DNA of 64,000 bases from Timema cristinae (GCA_039000515.1 JBCFYV010000012.1:115393949-115457948); one strand, 5' to 3'; shown: positions 1-12,400, numbered from the stretch's first letter. The notes: a model not told the origin generated them from the sequence alone. Made by a program: numbers and translations.

Positions 1-239
1 AGTGTTGTATCAACACATGGTTTGTAAGATCACTTCGCCTGGGATGACTAATATCGCACATCAAAATCCTAGAGTAGAGAATATTAATATTCAAACAAAA
101 GTAGAAGCCATATACAGTTTTTCATCAATCATCAATCATCAATCAAGCTAATATTCAACCTTCCACTCTACTCCGCCAAAGATATGGGTAGTTTAGTTGC
201 TGATTTGATTTGAGCTACAGCATTTAATTGAGGTGGGAT

Positions 240-600
240 TGTAGGGGACGCGAGAAAAGTTCAGTGTTTCTGCAATTTTTATAGAAACACTTTTTTTTTT
301 TTGTCAAAACAAGTCAAATATTGCTTCAGTAGAAACATAAATAATTTATTTTCTTGACATGGTGATATCAACAGTTGTTGAATATCTGTCACGAGTGTTC
401 TGGAATTTAATGACAACTTTTTATCTTCATTTAATTGTTTTCTCATTTAATTACACTATACTCATGATAGATAATCAATAACTGTTGATTTCAATATGCG
501 AAGAAAATTAAACTTTATGTTCTTACTGAAGAAATATTTTATCTAATCCGACAAAAAATATTGTTGCTGTAAAAACTGTAAAAACACTGGTCTTTTTTCT
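240..600. mobile_element. foldback element, family 1, copy 1
   Basis: Two arms in inverted orientation (about 300-420 and 465-570) around an AT-rich centre. The left arm has GAAACATAAATAATTTATT and ATATCAACAGTTGTTGAATA; the right arm has the complements. The same arm sequence recurs at 9295-9668. No coding capacity. Confidence 0.6.
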
Positions 601-841
601 CTCATGCTTTACAGTCTCACCTTAATATTTTAAATAGAGATGACTCTGTTTCTAATTTTACAAGTTCTGGTGCACATTAAATTATTTTCAGGAGACATAA
701 AAAGGTGTAAATAATTTGTATATTAAAAATTAAAAACTAGATTTATTTCAATTACATTCATTTCATTGTATGTATGAATGTAATAATATTTATTCTATTT
801 ACTTAACTGGTTCTTAGATGAAGTCTCACTCATCTTATTAT

Positions 842-860
842 TATTATTATTATTATTAGC
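842..860. repeat. (TTA)n microsatellite at a SINE tail
   Basis: A short run of ATT/TTA triplets marking the 3' end of the SINE that follows in minus orientation. Confidence 0.7.
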
Positions 861-977
861 GCCGCGTCTTACTACCCGTTCGGGTTATACGCACTTACGC
901 TAATGTGTAATGGTAGGGTGATCGTGAGAGTGAAATGGAGGACCTACAGTTTAACGTGGAATCCGAACCACGGTCAC
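858..977 (-). mobile_element. tRNA-derived SINE, family 2, 5'-truncated
   Basis: Reverse-strand 3' portion: the shared tail (GGTGC... complement of CGCGTCTTACTACCCG) followed by the family 2 body including CGTGGAATCCGAACCACGG. The tRNA-like head is missing. Confidence 0.7.
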
Positions 978-2190
978 TCATCTTAATTATAATACATTTT
1001 ATGCACAAACACAATCAAAATAAATACTTTGTAGAAGTGCTAGCTTAGGAAAATGTTAACTTAACTAGTCACATTAAATCAAAACAGACGCACATTTTAA
1101 ATATATTACAAATTTAGTTAGAACCCAAATATACGGGTGATATTTTTGTGATAGGGGACCATTGTACTTACTCCAATGTCAAAACCTATACGATAGAACT
1201 ACTAATGTTAGTCTGTATTTAATCATGTGCAAAACTATAGTTTTCAAAAAATATGGGGCCTTTTTTTAAACAGCTGCTAGAGAAACATATTTACACACTT
1301 TCAGGTGTTGTTATACGCATGGTCATGTAGTTTTGAAAAGAAATGTGTTTTTTTTTATACAGCTGTAGCTGAAGTATATGATTTTGAAATGAAAGTTAAT
1401 GCTGTCCAGGGTGCAAATAGTAGAGTGAGTGTTTATTCTCGTCAGCGGAAGGAGGTAAATGTGATCTACAGTTAAATAAGAAACCTAGTTGAATGAACTG
1501 CATTTCTCTTTTATTCGTGTTACGTCAAGTTGGTAGGTTGGTGCTAGTGTGTCAGGCTAAGATGCAACCCGCTTTGCAAAATAGCTTTGAATTCCCCCAA
1601 GCCGGTAACGCCGTTAACAGGTTAACAGAGATTCGAATGAGGAGGGAATAGGATAGTTCTATATTTAGGTATGACCAATATTTTAATGAACTTTTACTTA
1701 AATATAGTTTTGCTCATGGCTATATATTGACAGTATTTTTAATTTTGAACCAGTAATGCTTACAGTTTTAGGAAGAACAATTATATTAACATTTACAAGT
1801 TCAATGTCCATCTCAAAGAGCTGTGATTGGCTTGGAAGCCGCATTGGTGGCTGCATGGTCTAAGGCACTGGTGCTCAATCTTTTTGTGGGTGTGACCTCA
1901 ATGAAGTATTATTATTTAATTTGGAAGACCCCGTGCCACCATGTAAATAAAATAGATGTTTTCCTCCTTTACTTACTAATGTTTACATTGAATTTTTGGC
2001 GCCCTACGTATGTTTCTAAGGGTGACAGATGTATACAGTCAAGGTCATTGTATTATACATAACACTCGCTTACAGGATTGCAAAGGCTGCGGCCTACCTA
2101 GTAGGGGTTTTACCTTTGGCATCTATAAAACAAAATCTGTGATCTCTTGATAACTCAGAGCCCCAAACGGGGTCGTGCTCTCAGGGTTGT
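978..2190. other. AT-rich intergenic sequence
   Basis: No supported gene. The short open frame at 1823-2062 has no coding signature. Confidence 0.6.
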
Positions 2191-2194
2191 TCAC

Positions 2195-2425
2195 CACTGG
2201 TCTAAGGCATCACTTCACAATAGACTGGATTGTAGATTATGTGTAGACCAAGGTTCGAAACTTGATCGGGTGTACTGAAGGTATTTTTTATCCCTAAATA
2301 GTGTATCAATCTCCTTAAACACAAATGCGGGTACATTTCCTCTGAGTTATAACTTCCCTATCCTTACCCCATTAGTGTAAATATGCATACTCCAGTCAGG
2401 CAGCAAGACTTGGCCAAAATAAACA
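2195..2425 (+). mobile_element. degenerate SINE, family 1
   Basis: Contains a decayed B-box region (AAGGTTCGAAACTTGATCGG) and the family 1 body and tail (CCAGTCAGGCAGCAAGACTTGG). Many substitutions, so an old copy. Confidence 0.55.
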
Positions 2426-3080
2426 TAGTAAAATAAGTAATTGTTGCAAAATTACCCTAAATTACTTGTTTTTATGATTTTTTTTTTATGAGTAGTTTGT
2501 TTGTCTCTCTGTCGTGAGCATTGAACGATATTTACAGCAGGCGGAGGGTTGAAATTTTAAAATTAGTAGGCCTTTTGCACAAACATAAACACCTAGAAGA
2601 TGTAATTTTAAATTGTTTTACTAGATTTTGTATCTATCTATTAAAAACCGGGTCGGAATAAATAAAATGAAGATATTTTTTTATTTATGTTTGAAGCAAA
2701 GTCGATACTATAAATGTATATCTATAGATTTTGCTTATTAGTCAAAATAACTATTGGGATGTAAAAATAAGTCTATCTATTTATTAGTAAAATCACTAAT
2801 AAATCTATGACATACTTTTTTTAATATATATAAATTTAATACTACAAATTTCAATCTGAAAAATATGTTATGTTTTAAAATACCATCACTAATTTATCTT
2901 CCTAGACTTCTTAAAACTAAACACCGCAGAAAAGATGCGTTAGCTGTGAAGATGTCTGAAAATAATACAAATTCACATTTAAACTGGAAATATACACAAA
3001 TTCTGATAAAATATAAAGTTATTTGTAATAAAAGTAGAAGGTAGCTAAGATATATCCTGTTGGAGATCATATTTTTTTAA

Positions 3081-3250
3081 CACCGCATTTTACTTCGTGT
3101 TCAAGTTATACATATGTGTACTAATTATGCTAATGAGCTAAGGATGAGGAAGGTTGAATTTAGAGGAAGTGAGACCACATTTGCGTGGAGGGAGAGTAGA
3201 AAACCATGTTGGAAATACCACATTCAGTATACCTGTTCAGTATTTGAATC
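3081..3250 (-). mobile_element. SINE family 1, partial
   Basis: Minus-orientation tail and body (CACCGCATTTTACTTCG, GGTTGAATTTAGAGGAAGTG, GTGGAGGGAGAGTAGAAAAC); the tRNA-like head is lost. Confidence 0.6.
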
Positions 3251-3316
3251 CCTCTCTATAAAACAAGGATGACGGCCATAAAGTAAGTTCCGAGACGCTA
3301 TCAACAATAAATATGA

Positions 3317-3569
3317 CCCACCTCGGTGGTCATGTGGTCTAACGTGCTAATCTCGTTAGACTAGACTGTCAAAGATGGGGAAATTGGAGTTCAATCCCAG
3401 TCGGGTGCACTGAGGGTGGTTTTGCCTAAATGGTTTTCCATTCTATTTCCCGAGAATGCGGGTGCATTTTCTTTAAATTAAGCCTTTCTAATCACTAACC
3501 AATTTAGTGTATTTAGTACTTATGAGTATAACCTGAACAGGTAGTAAGACGTGGTGCTAAAAAAAACAG
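3317..3569 (+). mobile_element. tRNA-derived SINE, family 1, complete copy
   Basis: A-box-like GTGGTCTAACGTGCTAATC and B-box-like GAGTTCAATCCCAGTCG form the tRNA head; the body has CTAAATGGTTTTCCATTC; the tail is GAACAGGTAGTAAGACGTGG plus A-run. Flanked by a 9-bp direct repeat TAAATATGA (3308-3316 and 3570-3578), a target-site duplication. Confidence 0.85.
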
Positions 3570-3578
3570 TAAATATGA

Positions 3579-6559
3579 GGCATAGGAGTAGACTAGGCTA
3601 CCCTGCAGAGCATCAAAGTAGCATAGTCAGTCTTCAATTAATTAACAAGAAAGATATATTTTATTAGAATTTAGTGTTAAATTAGACCTACTTAGTTATA
3701 ATTTTTAGGTGTGGTAGTTTTCATCTGCACTAGTAAGCTTTGTTTATGGTTCTAAATTGTTATACAGATCCTGTGAATTGTTAAAGTATGCTCGAACAAA
3801 CCTTTCTTGATGTTTTGTAATTAGATTAAAAAGTGTGTTTTTATTAAAAATGCTTCTCCTTGAGAATTAAAGGAGTAGTTAATATGATCATCATAATTAA
3901 TGTGGAAAGATTAATAAAATATTTTCACTAATAACAAAATATTCTATAAAACATTTTTAATATGCATTTTTATAACATATTTAAATCTAAACTAAATCGA
4001 CATTTTTTAAATTATAGTTAGATTTTTAGACACTTTTCCAAAGGGTCCAGTCTGTAGAACACTTTTGTCTGTTGATTTCAGTTTTTTTGTTAATTACAAC
4101 TAATATATATTGTAATATAGAAAACTGTGGGAGGGGGGCGGGGAAATATGCAAGCTGTTTTGCATTCCTAATAATCAATGACCAGAGACAAATAGTATCT
4201 CCAGACACTCAACCTCCAGGTTAAAATGGTTGCGGTCCTTTTTGTCAACTTGAGTCCTTCAACAATAGGATCGCTGCGGCTAGTCCTATCATCACCAGCA
4301 GCGACACTAGCGCAGCCCAGTGTTGAAAGACTCAAGCTGACAAAAGAAGTCCAGCAAAACCCGCGTAAAGTTGAGACTCTGTTTCTTACTTGTCTGTGTC
4401 CACGACACACACATGTAATTTAAAACAATGAGTATGGAACTCAACCGTAAGGGCTGTAAATGCTTTTCGAAAACTCATTTAAACTTTTTTTCGGGGACTC
4501 AAAATAAGGGGGGCATGAGATAAATCTTTCTTGAATATTTATCTAAAACAAATACAACTTTCAATCTGAGTTGTCCCTGTTTTAACGTGTAATATAGTAA
4601 TTTATTAAATAGAGTAGACCTATTTCTTTTGAAGAAAAAGTGATTTGGACCCTTAAATTTAAAAAAAATATAAATAACAGACTATCAAAAACGTGACACA
4701 CCAATATTGATAAATTTTAGATTGATATATAATTAAATCCAACTAAGCTACTAATAATAAAGTTTAAAATTATAAATGATGTATGTAAAATATAATAACA
4801 CGGGTACCCTAGTGCCCTATTTCACTATTTATAAAAAAAACAATAATTATCCAGTATGGCTTTCTTAAACATAAAGCATATGAATCTTTAAAAACACTAA
4901 AACATAAGTATTATGTATTCTTAAAAGTTATATTTATAGAAAAAGAATAGGAATAATTTTTAGAATAAATCTGTCTGATCGTAATGTCTTCTGTAATAAT
5001 ACTTTGTGTACCATGTAAAGATTCTTTGATAAAATAAAGATTATAGTAAATTAATTAGTGTATTTCTTATTTACAACGAGTGCATTGATTGTATACAACA
5101 AATTATTTGAAGTCTTATTTTTTATATTAGTATTTTGATTCAAAGAATTAGTAAAGTAAAATTAGAATACTATTTTACAAAACTAAATCTTGAAAAAAAA
5201 AAAAATTATGAACAAAATATTAAATAGAAATAGTAACTATATTCTTATATTAATTTTGTTTGCGTTCATTTTAACATCCATACATTCAGTTAAGTTTTCA
5301 ATTAATGTTCTGTGGTCTGGTTGTTAAGTTTGAGACTGGACCACCAATAAGTAGTAATAAAACTCTAAAAACAAATTGCATTTTTTTTCTCCCTTTTAAT
5401 CTCAAATTTGATGTTTTTTTTCAAATATCCTCAATGATTCGAGCGTCCATTCCTAATTTAAAGACAGGCCCACACAGTCATGAGCACAAATACACTAGAG
5501 TCGCGATTATCCGGTTCAGTTCTCGGTATTAACAAGTGCATTTTAAATTAAATAAACCGGTACATATCCAATATAAAACATTTACTGAATTTTTAATGTA
5601 ATCCATTTGACGCTCTATTTTCACTTGTTTTTCTTGCTTTGTAGCGATGTTCATTTACAAAATAAAGTACTGTGTGTAAAAGATTTTAAAAAATTATATC
5701 TTTTTTTAAATTTGTACTGTCTCCCTTCAATTACTGTCTTCCTATTTTACATCCAACCAGAAAATGGACAGATTCTATTAAAACAAAATTAAATGTTCTG
5801 TGAAAATTTAAAATAAAGTAGGAAAACCTATATTAAAAGTTATTTACCCTCAGATTCCGGCCCGGAATGCTGCTGCTCTAGGCAGGATAGTAGCGACTCT
5901 AGTGTAAACACTTAAAACTAACAAAATAAAAACAGCAATAAAGTTTAGAGTCGGTAGAGGAGACATTGTCACGGTTAAATGAGTAAGAAACAATAATAGA
6001 GGAGGTAGAGTTCTCTATTTCCTTTCTCGGTTCCAAACTCCTCTTAATCCCACAAACTACCCTAAAGATAATTTGTTTCCCCCCAATACATGGAAAGGTG
6101 ACATCACAAATTACAAACTGCATACTGGAGTAGAAATGGTTTGGATAAAACATTAAAAGACACATTTTAAAAGACAAGCTTTCACTTTCACCAACAGCTT
6201 CTTCAGGTTAAAGAGACAAGTCTAATGTTCTTGGTTGGACTGTCAACCATTCGGTTATGATTTCACTGTACAAATGGCAGTACTTTGATTAAATAAATAC
6301 TGTAGATAGAAAAACCAACAGTTGTGCTGAAAAAAACCCACCATAGCACCCCTGTAATTGAGTCCAAATCGACCGCCATCTGTTGGCGAAGAATTTGCCC
6401 ACTGCTGCGGATAGAAGGTGTCATGTGGTCCACATAACGAACCCTCCAGCCGCTAATCTCAGTTTTCTAGACTGGAGGTGCTAGTTTTTCATTCAAGTAG
6501 CTTTACATTTGTCCTAATGAGGCTGAGTTGACCCCATTCCAAAAGCATTGCCTCACAGA
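3579..6559. other. intergenic, AT-rich, no supported gene
   Basis: Short open frames only, none with splice or composition support. A small GC-richer patch at 4230-4420 (CATCACCAGCAGCGACACTA) and another at 5850-5900 remain unexplained. Confidence 0.5.
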
Positions 6560-6630
6560 AAGGTTCGAGAGCTCCAGGGATCGAACCCTGGACCTCTGGT
6601 TCTGTAGTCATGAACTGAGACATTGTGATA
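6560..6630 (-). mobile_element. tRNA-like fragment
   Basis: On the minus strand a B-box-type segment GGTTCGATCCCTGGAGCT follows ACCAGAGGTCCA. There is no full cloverleaf, so it is more likely a SINE head than a functional tRNA. Confidence 0.4.
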
Positions 6631-6689
6631 TTGAGATTGAGATAGTTGAAAATGGCGTGCGCTCATGGGTGGAGTGTTCATCTCAGGCC

Positions 6690-6900
6690 CGCTTCAGTGG
6701 CGCGTGGTCTGACGCGTTAATCTCGTGTTGGACTAGACTGCCAAAGATGGGGAGACCGGGGTTCAATCCTGGTCAGGTACACTAAGGGTGGCTTTTCCTA
6801 AATGGTTTTCCACTCTCCCTTCGCGCAAATTAGGGTGCATTCCTCTAAATTAAGCATTTATAATCTCTACCCCACCTCAGGTTGAGTTTAGGGAGGTGTC
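6690..6900 (+). mobile_element. SINE family 1, 3'-truncated
   Basis: Head with GTGGTCTGACGCGTTAATC and GGTTCAATCCTGGTCAGG, body CTAAATGGTTTTCCACTCTC; the conserved tail is absent. Confidence 0.75.
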
Positions 6901-6931
6901 TGAATTTGTTGATATATCGATGGAACTATTT

Positions 6932-7137
6932 ATTTAGCACCCGTCTTACTACCCGTTCGGGTCATACGCTTAGGTACTGATTACACTAATGGATTTGGAA
7001 TCGGAAAGGTTGAATTTAGAGGAAGTGAAACCGCATTTGCGTGGAAGGAGAGTGGAAAACCATACCAAGTTTCCCCGACCTAGATTCGAACCTCGATCTC
7101 CCCGTCCTCGGCAGTCAACTTGGCCAACGAGGTGGGT
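6932..7137 (-). mobile_element. SINE family 1
   Basis: Tail (GCACCCGTCTTACTACCCG), body (GTGGAAGGAGAGTGGAAAAC) and head (ATTCGAACCTCGATCTCCCC) all present in minus orientation, next to the plus-oriented copy at 6690-6900, making an inverted SINE pair. Confidence 0.8.
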
Positions 7138-7354
7138 AATGATGGAACTATTTCCATATCCTTAGTTGTGAAGAGTTTCAGATATCTTTTTAAAAGAATG
7201 TAAGCACCTTGATGACTATCACCCATAGTTTCTCCACATTTTATTTCGGCTATAGATCACATATTTATTCCTTAAATTCAATATTCCCTCCATTTTACAA
7301 AAAAAAAATAGAATAGATAAAATGTGCATTTTTATATTAAACTATTTAAATTAA

Positions 7355-7455
7355 AGGAGGAATAATTGGTAGGGATAGAGGAATATGGAGGTATCTTACT
7401 AAACTGAGCCGGCCACAGGCTGGAAAACAGTTGATGATGATGATGATAACATGAT
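7355..7455 (+). mobile_element. 3' end of a LINE with (GAT)n tail
   Basis: AATATGGAGGTATCTTACTA, then AGCCGGCCACAGGCTGG and a GATGATGATGAT run. The same 3' end occurs at 51.9 and 59.5 kb, where upstream reverse-transcriptase-tail sequence is still recognisable. Confidence 0.65.
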
Positions 7456-7685
7456 TATGTTGAACAAAGTAATTATTTTGGTCACTCAAACATGATTAGA
7501 GTACTTGATTTATACATTCACAAGTTTAGGACTCAAAGATCGACTTTTGATGTGATCGACTGAAAATTGCTACGAGATCGACTTGTTGCCGACACCTGCC
7601 CAAGTCCAGGCGCACATTGAAATACAGGATCACCGGCTAGAGGGGATCGCACGTTGTAAACAAATAGACGGAGGACAGTTCTGTG

Positions 7686-8541
7686 TGTGAGAGAGAGAGA
7701 GAGATGGCTAGCTCGCAGGTGAGAGAGAGGAGAGAGAGAGAGAGCTAGCTCGCAGGTGAGAGAGAGAGATGGCTAGCTCACAGGTGAGAGAGAGAGATGG
7801 CTAGCTCGCAGGTGAGAGAGAGAGATGGCTAGCTCGCAGGTGAGAGAGAGAGATGGTACTAGCTCGCAGGTGAGAGAGAGATGGCTAGCTTTGCAGGTGA
7901 GAGAGAGAGAGTAGCTAGCTCGCAGGTGAGAGAGAGATGGCTAGCTCCAGGTGAGAGAGAGAGATGGCTAGCTCGCAGGTGAGAGAGAGAGAGTAGCTAG
8001 CTCACAGGTGAGAGAGAGATGGCTAGCTCGCAGGTGAGAGAGAGAGATGGCTAGCTCGCAGGTGAGAGAGAGAGATGGCTAGCTCGCAGGTGAGAGAGAG
8101 ATATGGCTAGCTCACAGGTGAGAGAGAGAGATGGCTAGCTCGCAGGTGAGAGAGAGAGATGGCTAGCTCACAGGTGAGAGAGAGATATGGCTAGCTCACA
8201 GGTGAGAGAGAGAGATGGCTAGCTCGCAGGTGAGAGAGAGAGATGGCTAGCTCACAGGTGAGAGAGAGAGGATGGCTAGCTCGCAGGTGAGAGAGAGAGA
8301 GATAGAGAGAGCTAGCTCGCAGGTGAGAGAGAGAGATGGCTAGCTCGCAGGTGAGAGAGAGAGAGATGGCTAGCTCGCAGGGAGAGAGAGAGATGGCTAG
8401 CTCGCAGGTGAGAGAGAGAGGGCTAGCACGCAGGTGAGAGAGAGATGGCTAGTTCACAGGTGAGAGAGAGAGGGCTAGCACGCAGGTGAGAGAGAGATGG
8501 CTAGTTCACAGGTGAAAGAGAGAGATGGCTAGCTCGCAGTA
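7686..8541. repeat. 28-bp minisatellite with (GA)n core
   Basis: About 30 units of GGTGAGAGAGAGAGATGGCT plus AGCTCGCA, varying mainly in GA-repeat length. CAGGTGAGAG in nearly every unit matches the consensus 5' splice site CAG|GTGAGA on the plus strand. Confidence 0.95.
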
Positions 8542-8856
8542 GTCATTCAACGCGTAAAGGTAAGTACAGACATGCTATAAAACATCGTGACGTAGCACCG
8601 ACGCGTATCACTTGCGTGAACTTAATGCCGTGCCAGTTTTTATTTTTGCTATTTCTCTCTAAGCACTGACAGTAAAGTATTCATTAGTTTCCGACATTCA
8701 TCTGCTGTACTATTTGATTTTTCAGCAATTTCTTCCCAAGAGTATTTTTTTTCACTTAGTATCCTATAAAATTCCCTTTTCTTAATATAGTTAAGAATCA
8801 GCCAACGCGATTATTTATGCTTTTTAGTGAGGATTTACTCCATCTAGATATCATAT

Positions 8857-9046
8857 TCAGAAAATTGAAAAATGACACCTGGACACGGGAATCGAACCCG
8901 GGACCTTTGGCTTAGTATTCCAATGCTCTAACCACTTAGCTATCCAGGGACAGTTCCTGAATAGCTCAGAGGTTAGAGCATTGGCGTACTAAGCCAAAGG
9001 TCCCGGGTTTGATTCCCATACATAGGTGTAATTTTTCAATTTTCAG
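8857..9046. mobile_element. palindromic pair of tRNA-like SINE heads
   Basis: A tRNA-like sequence on the minus strand (8878-8950) abuts its near copy on the plus strand (8951-9020). Each shows ATAGCT..GTGGTTAGAGC-type A box and GGTCCCGGGTTCGATTCC-type B box with an intact TTGGC/GCCAA anticodon stem. The flanking TTGAAAAAT and ATTTTTCAA continue the symmetry. The anticodon loop (ATACTAA) would give ACT, so it is unlikely to be a working tRNA. Confidence 0.75.
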
Positions 9047-9294
9047 AATAGGAAATCAATAAAGTTAGATAAAGTGTAAAATAGTATTTTCATTCAACTT
9101 AATACTCGCGAACAACTGTTACTACAAGCTGAGACGCTCTGATGTTGTACAGTCCCGTCCAAACAGAGCATAGGTGGTGTAACATTTCTTTGATGCGGCT
9201 CCAAAAGACCGACAGAAGATAGGGACGCGCTGATGTTACGGTGTTGCGAAGCGTTGTTACGCTGTGCCGTCCAATCTGGACGCGGTGGTGTTGC

Positions 9295-9668
9295 GTTAAG
9301 GTGCGGCAGAAGGGAGCGCGAGTAATTTTACAGTTTTTATAGAATTGCAATCTTTTGGCCAAAATAAATCTCATATTTCTCCAGCAGCAACATAGAGTTT
9401 AGTTTTCCTCACCTGCTAATATCAACAGATGTTTAATATCTATCAAGAGTGTCCTGGAATTTGGTCAAAACTTTTTAAATAAGGAGAAAAAGTTTTGACA
9501 AAATTCCGGGACACCTTTGACAGATATTCAAGATCTGTTGATATTAGCATGTGCAGAAAACTAAACTCTATGTTGCTACTGGAGAAATATTTGATTTATT
9601 TTGGCCAAAAAATTTCAATTTAATAAAAACTTAAAAAATACTTGCGCTCCCTTCTGCCGCACCTTAAG
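9295..9668. mobile_element. foldback element, family 1, copy 2
   Basis: Arms of about 180 bp in inverted orientation separated by roughly 10 bases. Outer ends are TTAAGGTGCGGCAGAAGGG at left and its complement at right; the inner arm includes CTAATATCAACAGATGT and its complement ATCTGTTGATATTAG. The arms are similar to those of the element at 240-600. Confidence 0.85.
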
Positions 9669-10185
9669 GACGGGCTACACAGACCCGCACAGGCGCGGAC
9701 GAATCGAGAGAGCATCGCTCGACGCGGACCGTGTGACCACCTACCACCGGAAATAAATGTTCTGTAGCTTCCAGACTTTGTTTTCATGCTAACCACCAAG
9801 CACTGTAGGGATGGGCGAAACGGTGATTTTACGATATCGGTGATCACAGTGACCTTGATTTTAAAAGAGCAGTGATTATTGACAGTGATTGTCAGTCACT
9901 GTGTCAGCACTTGTAAAACTAGACATTTCTTTCACACGTGTGACGCTGTAGTCATTGTTTCCGACATTACGTACAATATAAACAATATTATATACAACAA
10001 CTTATTGAACAACAAACATTCTTCTTCTTAATTATTAACTAACTTAGAACTTTATTCTTCGTAATTAATAGCTAACTTAATTTTATGAAAATAGGTGAAA
10101 ATCTATTAAATAAAAATAAAAACTTATTTTGTAATAGAACTGGCACTGGCGCTGATAATGCCCCATTTGACGGCAGCGGAAACAT
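9669..10185. other. intergenic, fragments of DNA transposon ends
   Basis: TAGGGATGGGCGAAACGG near 9807 resembles a hAT-type terminal sequence, followed by repeated CAGTGATT motifs. No gene recognised. Confidence 0.35.
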
Positions 10186-10189
10186 CTAA

Positions 10190-10535
10190 CTTTAGACAAG
10201 TCTGGGCTTACCTCGAAAGTTAGAGGGAGTTCCCTGATTAACCTGAGAATAGGGTCTAAACTGTCTGTGTACGGCAGGAGATGGGGGATGTAAATTTCCC
10301 ATAGAAGTAGGTCTCCTATAATTACTAGCCGGATAAGCCTCTAAATATCCCTTCTCAGCTTGTAATGACCCCTCAATACTCGAAGCTAAATTATACAACT
10401 CGGATAAAGTGCTAGGTTTCTAGTCAAAAAACAAAATACCTGCGCGTAAGGGGGAAACGTTCTCCAAAATAAGTTCTACCAACTTCTCCCTCAGAAAGGT
10501 TCAAGTTCAAAATACCCGCCGCTTCCGAAATGGCA
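10190..10535 (-). pseudogene. LTR-retrotransposon gag fragment, frameshifted
   Basis: Minus-strand reading shows a C-terminal Gag-like region: TLSELYNLASSIEGSLQ, then a Pro/Arg/Asn-rich stretch (SNYRRPTSMGNLHPP) ending at a stop near 10192. Upstream, two other frames carry REKLVELILEN-type and ERFPLTRRYF-type pieces, the helix-rich part that precedes it in Gag. Several frame breaks, no protease or polymerase next to it, so a dead fragment. Confidence 0.55.
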
Positions 10536-10629
10536 AGAATATATAACCTAAAGGGTGTAGCGTTTATTGTATAAACTTACAAGATCAAAAGCAAAACAAT
10601 AGAACTGGAACACTATTATTTCAACGACG

Positions 10630-12400
10630 CCTGTGATGATATTGGGTAAAACTCACCTAGGCCCCATTTTGTTGTGCCTTCCTAGCCGACTCTCCCCACG
10701 AGGATCACATATCTCGATAAACATTACGCGTGGACTGGCTGAGCGAAGATTGGAGACGCCTCAACAAAGAAACGTCGCAGGGCATGCCGGTAAAATCTAT
10801 GACGTACCGGCTTGAGAAGGTGGCGTGGTCTAATAAGTTTGTTCTGGAACCTCCTCAGTGCCGCTAGATGCTTCTACCCCCGTCTCCTTACCCTTTCCCT
10901 CTCTCCTTTGTTTCTGTGTTTTCCCCGGTTTGTGTTTACCCTCTCCCCCACACCCCTCTCTGCGCAACTATCCTCGGATATATATTGATGCAAGTACATT
11001 TGAAAAAACACTCTTGACAGGATACTATCCTTGGGCACATTTAGGTGTTCAGAATTATGTGAGGTATAAATTATTTTTCGGTGTTTATAATTCTAAATTT
11101 CTTTTAGGCCAAAATTAGTAATATTAAATGTAGACTTCTAATAATGTAGGTTTTACTTTTTTGTAAGGATGACTTGTTATCCGTCTGATCCTTTCAGACG
11201 TGGTAATTAAAATAATATTAGTATTACTAATTTTATTTTAATAGTCCATCAGACTACGATGAATATAAAGATTCTATTTAGATGATTATTTCTAATGCAA
11301 AGTCCCTTTTGGACTTGCGTTTTAATGGATTTTTTATTATATGATAAGTTCTATAAGAACCAGAAAACTGTAAGTCTCGTTGACTTTAAATAGTATTTTC
11401 TAAAAATAATTATAGTGCGTCTGACTTAAGATATTGATTATTGCTGTTATTAGAATTTTTGCTGTTATTATTATTATGTATAAATTTAATAGTGCGTCTG
11501 ACCTGAGACGTTAATTGTGGCAGTCGTTAGGTTTTTCATTATTATTATTATTAATATTATTATTATGTATAAAGTTTATAGCCAGTATGACGTGAAACGT
11601 TATTTATTGCAATTATGAGTCTTTGGCTTTCATTGTTGTCATTATCTATAAATATTTATAGTGCGTTTGACTTGAGGCGGTAATTGATCCAGTCATTAGT
11701 CCTTTTATATTGTTATTATATGTTAACTTTTGCAGTCTGTATGACACGAGGTCTTTTATCTTGGCAATCGTTAGCTGGTTTGTTGTTAGTGTTATTATGC
11801 ACGAAGACACAGTTCTTGGAAGAATCTTCGGATTTATAATGTACAGTATTTACTATGGGCAAATATTGACACCCATCAGAATATTAAAATCAATATTAAG
11901 AAAGTTTATTATGAAGTCCATTGTTGAAACGAATAATTTGTTATTATCCAAAAAATTGGGTTATTGTTAGAACCCCTAGCTATTGCATTTATAATTTTTC
12001 TTATATATATATTTATATCATATTATTCTTTCTTTTTTTAATTTATTATATCTGTTATTTATAAATAAAACGTTGCTGAACTTATTCTAATGTTTCTCTC
12101 AAATTTTTCTTCTGCTAGGTTCTTATGTCATATGATCTCTTAAATTTTGAGTAACTTATGCTTTGTAGAGTGGGCTTTGGGGGGGCTTAAGACAGGTATG
12201 CCCGAGTGCTGTATATTTGCCTTACGATTGTCCTATCGGCTCCTCTGCATTTATTCACTTTTTATTATTGTTAATTATTTATTGCGTATCCGCCTTTATT
12301 CTTGGAGGAATAAGGGTGAGCTTACAAGGGTCCGTTGGGGAGCTGAAAACGGCATACAAAATCATTATTAAGTGTTTCTCTTTCCCTTATATTTACTAAG
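10630..12400. repeat. AT-rich non-coding block, related to 13.9-16.0 kb
   Basis: Starts with a GC-rich part and a pyrimidine-rich stretch (10870-10970), then AT-rich sequence with AATAAA at about 12064, then TTTGTAGAGTGGGC and ATTGTCCTATCGGCTCCTC. The same order recurs at 13.9-15.99 kb. It looks like a long terminal repeat or another transposon terminal region. The gag fragment lies just beside it. Confidence 0.45.
11405..11760. repeat. diverged about 80-bp tandem repeats
   Basis: Five imperfect units beginning ATAGTGCGTCTGACTTGAG and followed by TTATTATTATTA-type spacers, at about 11412, 11490, 11578, 11658 and 11732. Strongly diverged. Confidence 0.6.

Noticed and set aside
4168..4423. Overlapping short open frames on both strands
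   Set aside because: No splice or start support; the GC-richer patch is noted but not called a gene.
7686..8541. CRISPR-like regular array
   Set aside because: Units are contiguous tandem repeats without unique spacers, in an animal genome.
8878..9020. Two functional tRNA genes
   Set aside because: The inverted abutting arrangement, mismatched anticodon loop and related copies elsewhere fit SINE heads better.
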